Part shown: positions 59,038-64,000 of the stretch, one piece after another
Position numbering within the stretch: the stretch's first letter is position 1
How the letters are laid out: every line of letters begins with the position of its first letter
Assembly: GCA_006937955.1 (NCBI GenBank)
Contig: SSNP01000416.1
Span: 24,647-88,646, forward strand
Direction of reading: 5' to 3'
Origin: Pachypanchax playfairii
Taxonomy: Eukaryota > Chordata > Actinopteri > Cyprinodontiformes > Aplocheilidae
Length of the DNA stretch: 64,000 nucleotides
The notes under the pieces: model-generated
What the model was told of the DNA's origin: nothing
Seen by the model: only the letters and a program-made list of their open reading frames with translations
The model's database searches: none
Position numbers and translations under genes: made by a program

Positions 59038-61972
59038 ATGGATGTGGTGTCACCGGAGCTGAACAGCCTCCTTCCTGATGAAATCATGGACACTGAGGAC
59101 ATAGAAGACGTGCCGCACTCACAGCCTGCTGATGCTGCTGCCCAGTCAAAGCTCGGCCACGACGCATCAGTCCCGATGGAAACAGATACACCCATTCAAT
59201 CAGAAAACGTGAGCATCTGCTCAAACGCCACTTCGATGGAGCACACTCAGACTCTAAGCACTTGTCCAGCTGGTGGAAATGAACCTTCTGGTTCAGTCTC
59301 CACTTCATCACCTCTTCTTACTCTCAAACCAGCCATGGTCACTTCCACAGCCACTACCAAAACTACAGACAGCGTCACTGGGACGGCAGTTTCTACAAGT
59401 GGCTTACAGAAGCTCACAACTCAGTTCGCCATCTCTGCTGCCAACCACCAGATCATTCTTAATAAGGTGGCGTCATCTCAAGCAACGGAAGCAGCAAAAA
59501 CGACGAATCCTCAAGTCGTTAAACAGGAGGGACAAAAACTTTTGGTTACAGCGATAGGGAAGTCGGGGCAACCTATAGTTCTACAGTTGCCCCACACAGG
59601 CAGCAAGCCGGGAGTTTCACAGACTTCAGGAGACGCGAAGTCTCCGACGCCACAGTTTAAAGTGGTCACTATTGGTGGAAGGTCAGAGCTGAAACCTGTG
59701 GTGGCGACTGCTGGCAACCCGGTGGCCACGTTACAGACCCAGCAGCTGAAAACTGGACAGGTAACAGGGATTTGTTCTCACAGAGCAACAAAAACAAATA
59801 GATGGTGATATTACGTTGCATTTAATTGTCAGAGGTGTTCAGTAAATTACTACATCAAATTAACAACTGAGTTTTGACTAGTAGGATTTTATATACATAT
59901 AAACTCAAGAAATTTTAGGGTCTTTTGTTCAGCAACCCCTTTAATTTATCCTGACATTAAATAAAGTGAGTTTAAAGGAACCCTGTAAGCTCCAGCCTTT
60001 AGAACACACGGAGGAACCAGCTTAGCTGCTCTCACTGGTAGGTTCAAACAATTATGTCAGATTTGACTTATTTAGAGTGGAAAATAATTGATTTATAGAA
60101 TTCAGATTTTTTTTTTTCTGGTGTCTGGAAAAAGACAAAAATATACTAACACATAAAACACAAATACAACGGTTATTCTTGCAGAAAGTGTTAGTAAATT
60201 ATTATATATTCTGTATTTCCCAACAAATAAATGCAGAGCTGTATTGCAAATGTTTTTAATCACTTGATATTCACATTGTACCAGGATCAGTTGAAAAAAA
60301 CAGTTAGAATTAATCGGGTTCATAAATATGTAAAAATGTTTTTAGATTAGCAAACTGAGACTTCAATCAGAAAGGGAGGATTGTCTGTCATTTCTGTTTT
60401 GCTAAAGTTTAAAAGTTATATTTTTATTGAACAAAAAGTATAAAACAGTTGTATTTTAAAAAAAAAAAACAACAACCCAAAACTAAACTGATTTATTTGA
60501 GACAATAAAACTGTTTGAAATTCTAGACGGATCACCAGTCCGTCACAAATTAAATACTATAAAAGTCTTAATAACCATTTAAAGTTGTGCGTCTAAAACT
60601 GTTGTAAAATCCTCATGTTACAACATGCAGCCTAATCTGGAAGGAGGTCGTCCTCCAATCGGGAGATCAGGGTTCGATCCCGGGTCCCAGCTAGCTACAT
60701 GTCAAAGTATCCTTGGGCAAAAACTGTCCCTGGACACTGGACAAAAATGGCTGCCCTCTGCTCCTCACAGATAAGGATGGGTTAAATGCAGAGACATAAT
60801 TTCCCCAAGAGGGATTCATAAAGTAAAGTAAACTATTATTATTATTATTACAAAGCAAAAAACTGATATTGTTTTCTCATATTAAGATGAAAACATAACC
60901 AGGACTCCTGGTTTTATACCTTCAGATTTTTTTCATTATGGTGTTACTAATTTATTGTTTGCAAGAAATATTTCTAACAAACTATATTAAAGTGTCGGTC
61001 ATTTCATTTTTGGACTGTAGAATGTTTCTTTCTACGTTTCTAATCACCAGAAAAGGTTAAACAAACGTTGTTGTTGATTTAACGAGCGTCAGGGTCTGAA
61101 TTATTGTTTCAGATTCTGTCAGTCATTTCCTTTACCTGCTTGTAGCTGTTCAGGGTCACGAGGAGCTGATGTCTATGTCCAGCTGTCATTGGGTGAGAGG
61201 CGGGGTTACACCTGGACAGGTGGTACATTACAGAGAATGGTTGTCTATAGTCCGGGGGTGTTAAACTCCAGATGAGCTGCTAACCTGCAGGTTTTAGATG
61301 TTCCTCTGTTTGGATGAGCAGGTTGTTAATACGTCTCTGTAGAACATGCAAACTCCATGCAGACAGGTCCCAGCCTGGTTTCAAACCAAGGACCTTGTTG
61401 CTGCAGGGCACCAGAACTACCAACTGCACCACTGTGCAGCCCAACTGTTTCTGGTAATGCCAACGCCCATAATGTCAATGATGATGTCGATGTTGGAAGA
61501 CTAACGTGCAAAACAAATCCAGATGTTTCTTGATGTTTGATTATATCAAACACCCAAACTTTAACATGTTGATATCATGAATATGAAAATCAAGAAAAAT
61601 AACTGATTTTATTGAATTTGTTCTCAGATTCCCAAGAAAATATCAGCATCATCAGCTGCTCCTATAAAGTTTATCATCACGAAAACCGTCAACAGCAAAG
61701 GTCTGACCCCTCAGACGCCAGTCACTCCCGTCATCCAAGGTAAGTTCAGCTGAAGGTTGTTTGTGTGATAATTAACTTATTTTGTAACAACTTGAATAAG
61801 AGCCTGTTTTTAATCCAAATCTTTTTGTTGCCTCTTTAAAGGACGTGTTCTGACCCAAAGTTCCCCAGTAATGTCGCCGAAAACCATAACCCTGTCTGAG
61901 CCCCACAACACCAATATACAAAACATCTCCGGCAAAAAGATCGCCATTTCACCACTGAAGACTCCCAGCAAG
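59038..61972 (+). CDS. lin54: LIN54, DREAM/MuvB DNA-binding subunit, 5' part
   Basis: Coding exons 59038-59760, 61628-61739 and 61842-61972 (GT-AG, phases 0/1/0) give the first 322 residues. The start MDVVSPELNSLLPDEIMDTE matches LIN54. Further family blocks are HQIILNKVASSQ, QPIVLQLPHTGSKPG, QFKVVTIGGRSELKPVV, LQTQQLKTGQ, APIKFIITKTVNSKGLTP, GRVLTQSS and KIAISPLKTPSK. This N-terminal half is Ser/Thr/Gln-rich and probably disordered. The two CXC (tesmin/TSO1) DNA-binding domains must lie beyond position 64000. LIN54 recruits MuvB to CHR elements of cell-cycle genes in the nucleus. Divergent orientation to cops4 matches human 4q21. An alternative read-through of the first exon past 59760 ends after 16 codons. 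Confidence 0.95.
59761..60629. other. lin54 intron; nothing recognised
   Basis: AT-rich intronic DNA without a clear repeat or coding block. Confidence 0.5.
60630..60850 (+). repeat. SINE-like fragment
   Basis: Contains GATCAGGGTTCGATCCCGGG (B-box-like), 'catgtcaaagtatccttggg', and 'gggttaaatgcagagacata' followed by 'atttcccc'. It ends in a short ATT run. Related in its middle to the repeat at 50312-50601. Confidence 0.6.
61118..61445 (+). repeat. Interspersed repeat ('CAGGGTCACGAGGAGCTG' family), copy 3
   Basis: Shares CAGGGTCACGAGGAGCTG, GGTGAGAGGCGGGGTTACAC and a right end CCAACTGCACCACTGTGCAG with 56520-56872. The middle (about 61255-61330) is replaced by a piece of the 'CAGGTTTTAGATG' repeat. 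Confidence 0.65.
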
Positions 61973-62102
61973 GTGAGTTCTACTAAGTTTTATTATTATT
62001 TATTTATGTACCCGGCAAAATACTAAAACAAAAGCAGGATCATTGGAATATTTGGATTTACTTCAGATTAAGAACAGTTCAGTTAGGTTAATGTTCACAG
62101 AC

Positions 62103-62192
62103 GGGCTGCACGATGGCGCAGTTGGTGGCACTGTCACCTTGAAGCAAGAAGGTCTTGGGTTCAAAACCCAACCTTGCTGCATGTTTTCCTGT
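62103..62192 (+). mobile_element. tRNA-like head of the GGCTGCACGATGG repeat, cut by a gap
   Basis: GGGCTGCACGATGGCGCAGT and 'tcttgggttcaaaacccaac' resemble tRNA A and B boxes. Same family as 56309. The rest is hidden by N. Confidence 0.6.
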
Positions 62193-62416
62193 NNNNNNNN
62201 NNNNNNNNNNNNNNNNNNNNNNNNNNNNNNNNNNNNNNNNNNNNNNNNNNNNNNNNNNNNNNNNNNNNNNNNNNNNNNNNNNNNNNNNNNNNNNNNNNNN
62301 NNNNNNNNNNNNNNNNNNNNNNNNNNNNNNNNNNNNNNNNNNNNNNNNNNNNNNNNNNNNNNNNNNNNNNNNNNNNNNNNNNNNNNNNNNNNNNNNNNNN
62401 NNNNNNNNNNNNNNNN
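62193..62416. other. 224-N assembly gap
   Basis: Unsequenced run inside lin54 intron 3. Sizes and frames across it mean nothing. Confidence 1.
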
Positions 62417-62483
62417 TACAAAATCTGATCGACTGTGCTGCTTGAGAAATACTTTTTCACACTCACTCACTCTCACACACACA

Positions 62484-62790
62484 CGTTTGTTTTGGTATCC
62501 TTATGGGGACCGTCCATTGACTTCCATTGATTTTAGTAACTAGATTTATACCTAACCCAAACCCTTTTACTAACCTTAACCATTACTGATCTATAACTAA
62601 CCCTAAGACTAACTAAAACTCTGTTCACACCATACCTATAAACCTAACCCCTAACCCTAAAAAGGGGAGTCCCCCTCATGGGGACCAGGCTTCGGTCCCC
62701 ACAAAAACCCTCGGACCCCAGGAAGATAGTAGATGTCTTGAAACTGGTCTTCAGGAGGTTAGAAAAACAAGCCCACACACACACACACAC
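62484..62790 (+). repeat. Interspersed repeat with telomere-like CCTAAC blocks, copy 2
   Basis: Inverse of window positions 1-190 and more complete. It starts 'ggtatccttatggggaccgt', runs through CTAACCC/CCTAAC blocks, then 'catggggaccaggcttcgg' before 'tccccac', and ends in a CA run (62774-62791). Confidence 0.75.
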
Positions 62791-63122
62791 ACTGACTCAC
62801 ACTTTCAATGTTTGGACACTTTCATTTAAAAGCTACACGTAAGACTTTAAGTTTTCCCAATAAAAGTTAAGGACCTTCATATTTTTTATAAAGATCCATA
62901 TATTTTTCTAAAATTTTCTCTCAATGACAAATATATTAGGAGCTTACGTTAATAAAGCTGAGTGATTAGTGATGATGTAACTTTTTGTATAGNCACACTG
63001 ACTCACACTTTCAATGTTTGGACACTTTCATTTAAAAGCTACGCGTAAGACTTCAAGTTTCCCCAATAAAAGTTAAGGACCTTCATATTTTTTATAAAGA
63101 TCCATATATTTTTCTAAAATTT
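62788..63122 (+). repeat. 129-bp direct duplication across a single N
   Basis: 62788-62916 and 62994-63122 both begin CACACTGACTCACACTTTCA and differ at about three positions. The second copy starts right after the N at 62993. Confidence 0.9.
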
Positions 63123-63645
63123 GTATTTTACACTTTTGCATTATGATCAAAGTAACAGAAGTGGGATATCTTTGATGTTTTTTGACACTTTTAGGTCCAT
63201 ATTTACTAGATTTGTGTATCATGTAGGGATAAACAGGTTTGTAGAAATACCTTCAGGCTGCCAACACACTTCCTCTGATCAAATAGGATTTTACCACCAA
63301 ATTATCAGAAAGTTGAAGTTTATTTTGTTTCACGTTTGTAATGTAAATACACAAATTGGCTCAGATGAATGTTAAAGTTTCTTTTTGCTCTTTCTGCACA
63401 ATCTCACACGAAAAGGAAAAACAGTCCACATTCTTCCTTTGTGTGCTAACGGGACCTCAGAGTGATTCATCGTTTCTGTAAATAGAAAAAAATGAAGAAG
63501 GAATAACTTTTGCAGTTTCTTGTTCAGATTTATTGGATGAAGAACATTTTCTTGAGCTCATAATGAGGAGGGTTGAGTAGGTTTGCTGTTTGTTGGAGGA
63601 GTTGCCCAGGTGCTGTACTCCTCGGGCATGAGTCAAATACAGAAC
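63123..63645. other. lin54 intron; nothing recognised
   Basis: AT-rich intronic DNA. I looked for the next lin54 exon and did not find a convincing one here. Confidence 0.45.
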
Positions 63646-63830
63646 ATGGGTGTTAAACTCCAGCCCTTGCAGGCTGCTATCCTGCAGGTTTGAGATGTTT
63701 TTCAGCTCCAACACACCTGATTGAAATGATTTAATTACTTCCTCATCATGTCAACAAGTTCTGCATCTCTGTTAATGATCTGTTCATCTAAACCAGGTGT
63801 GTTGAAGCTGAGGAGCATCAGGGTCACAAC
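63646..63830 (+). repeat. Short interspersed repeat, 'CCAACACACCTG' family, copy 2
   Basis: TTAAACTCCAGCCCTTGCAG, then CCTGCAGGTTTGAGATG, 'tccaacacacctgattgaaa', and a closing 'aaaccaggtgtgttgaagct' that is partly inverted to the start. Opposite orientation to 26265-26400. Confidence 0.55.
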
Positions 63831-64000
63831 ACCTGCACATGCTACTTGAATTATAACATTATTAGTGTGTTCTGTTATTTTAATGTAACACCAAAAGGTT
63901 ATGACGACTTCTTTATCTAAAAATAGAAGTTTGTTTTAACTTTTGATAACAAAAATCACAATTTGTTGTTGATGATCATTTTCATGTTAAATGAAAAAAA

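Noticed and set aside
62043..62543. Frames running through the N run.
   Set aside because: Most of their length is undetermined bases.
1..64000. tRNA or rRNA genes, CRISPR arrays, bacterial operons.
   Set aside because: None seen. tRNA-like boxes occur only inside SINE-type repeats, and the tandem repeats lack CRISPR structure.

Overview
This is vertebrate nuclear DNA, almost certainly from a teleost fish. Genes have short coding exons with GT-AG splice sites, separated by AT-rich introns and intergenic DNA. The interspersed repeats (Tc1/mariner, Harbinger-type, TTAA-specific MITEs, Helentron-like, L2/RTE-type LINE fragments, tRNA-like SINEs) are typical of fish. All exon boundaries below were placed by eye from splice signals, reading phase and remembered protein families. 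No search was run.

Layout. (1) 5492-22267, minus strand: the first nine coding exons of adamts6, from the start codon through the zinc site of the metalloprotease domain. The rest of the gene lies to the left of the window. (2) 34403-36513, plus: a complete plac8-type gene (104 aa). (3) 39952-47849, minus: complete cops4, ten coding exons, 406 aa. (4) 49563-52237, plus: an unnamed three-exon C2H2 zinc-finger gene whose linker is about 29 copies of a 14-residue repeat. (5) 59038-61972, plus: the first three coding exons of lin54, running off the right end. The order plac8 > < cops4 ... > lin54 keeps the human 4q21 orientation (convergent plac8/cops4, divergent cops4/lin54). The zinc-finger gene sits between the divergent pair, and adamts6 (human 5q12) is a neighbour from another human chromosome.

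The genes do not form a pathway. adamts6 is a secreted protease, plac8 a small Cys-rich protein, cops4 a COP9 signalosome subunit, and lin54 the DNA-binding subunit of the DREAM/MuvB cell-cycle complex. The lin54 5' exon region carries a CDE/CHR-like pair (57032-57047), the kind of site LIN54 itself binds.

Most of the remaining DNA is transposon-derived and often nested. Examples are a P-element-like MITE with a THAP-domain remnant inside a LINE inside cops4 intron 1, and a Tc1 element inside another Tc1 fossil inside cops4 intron 9. Others are a 934-bp GC-rich retroposon with 16-bp target duplications, two TTAA MITEs sharing one TTAA, and a 4.35-kb Helentron-like element. Several N positions (32020, 33289, 49179-49188, 62993) are flanked by direct duplications and look like assembly scars. 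The clearest is a 585-bp duplication that copies exon 1 of the zinc-finger gene.
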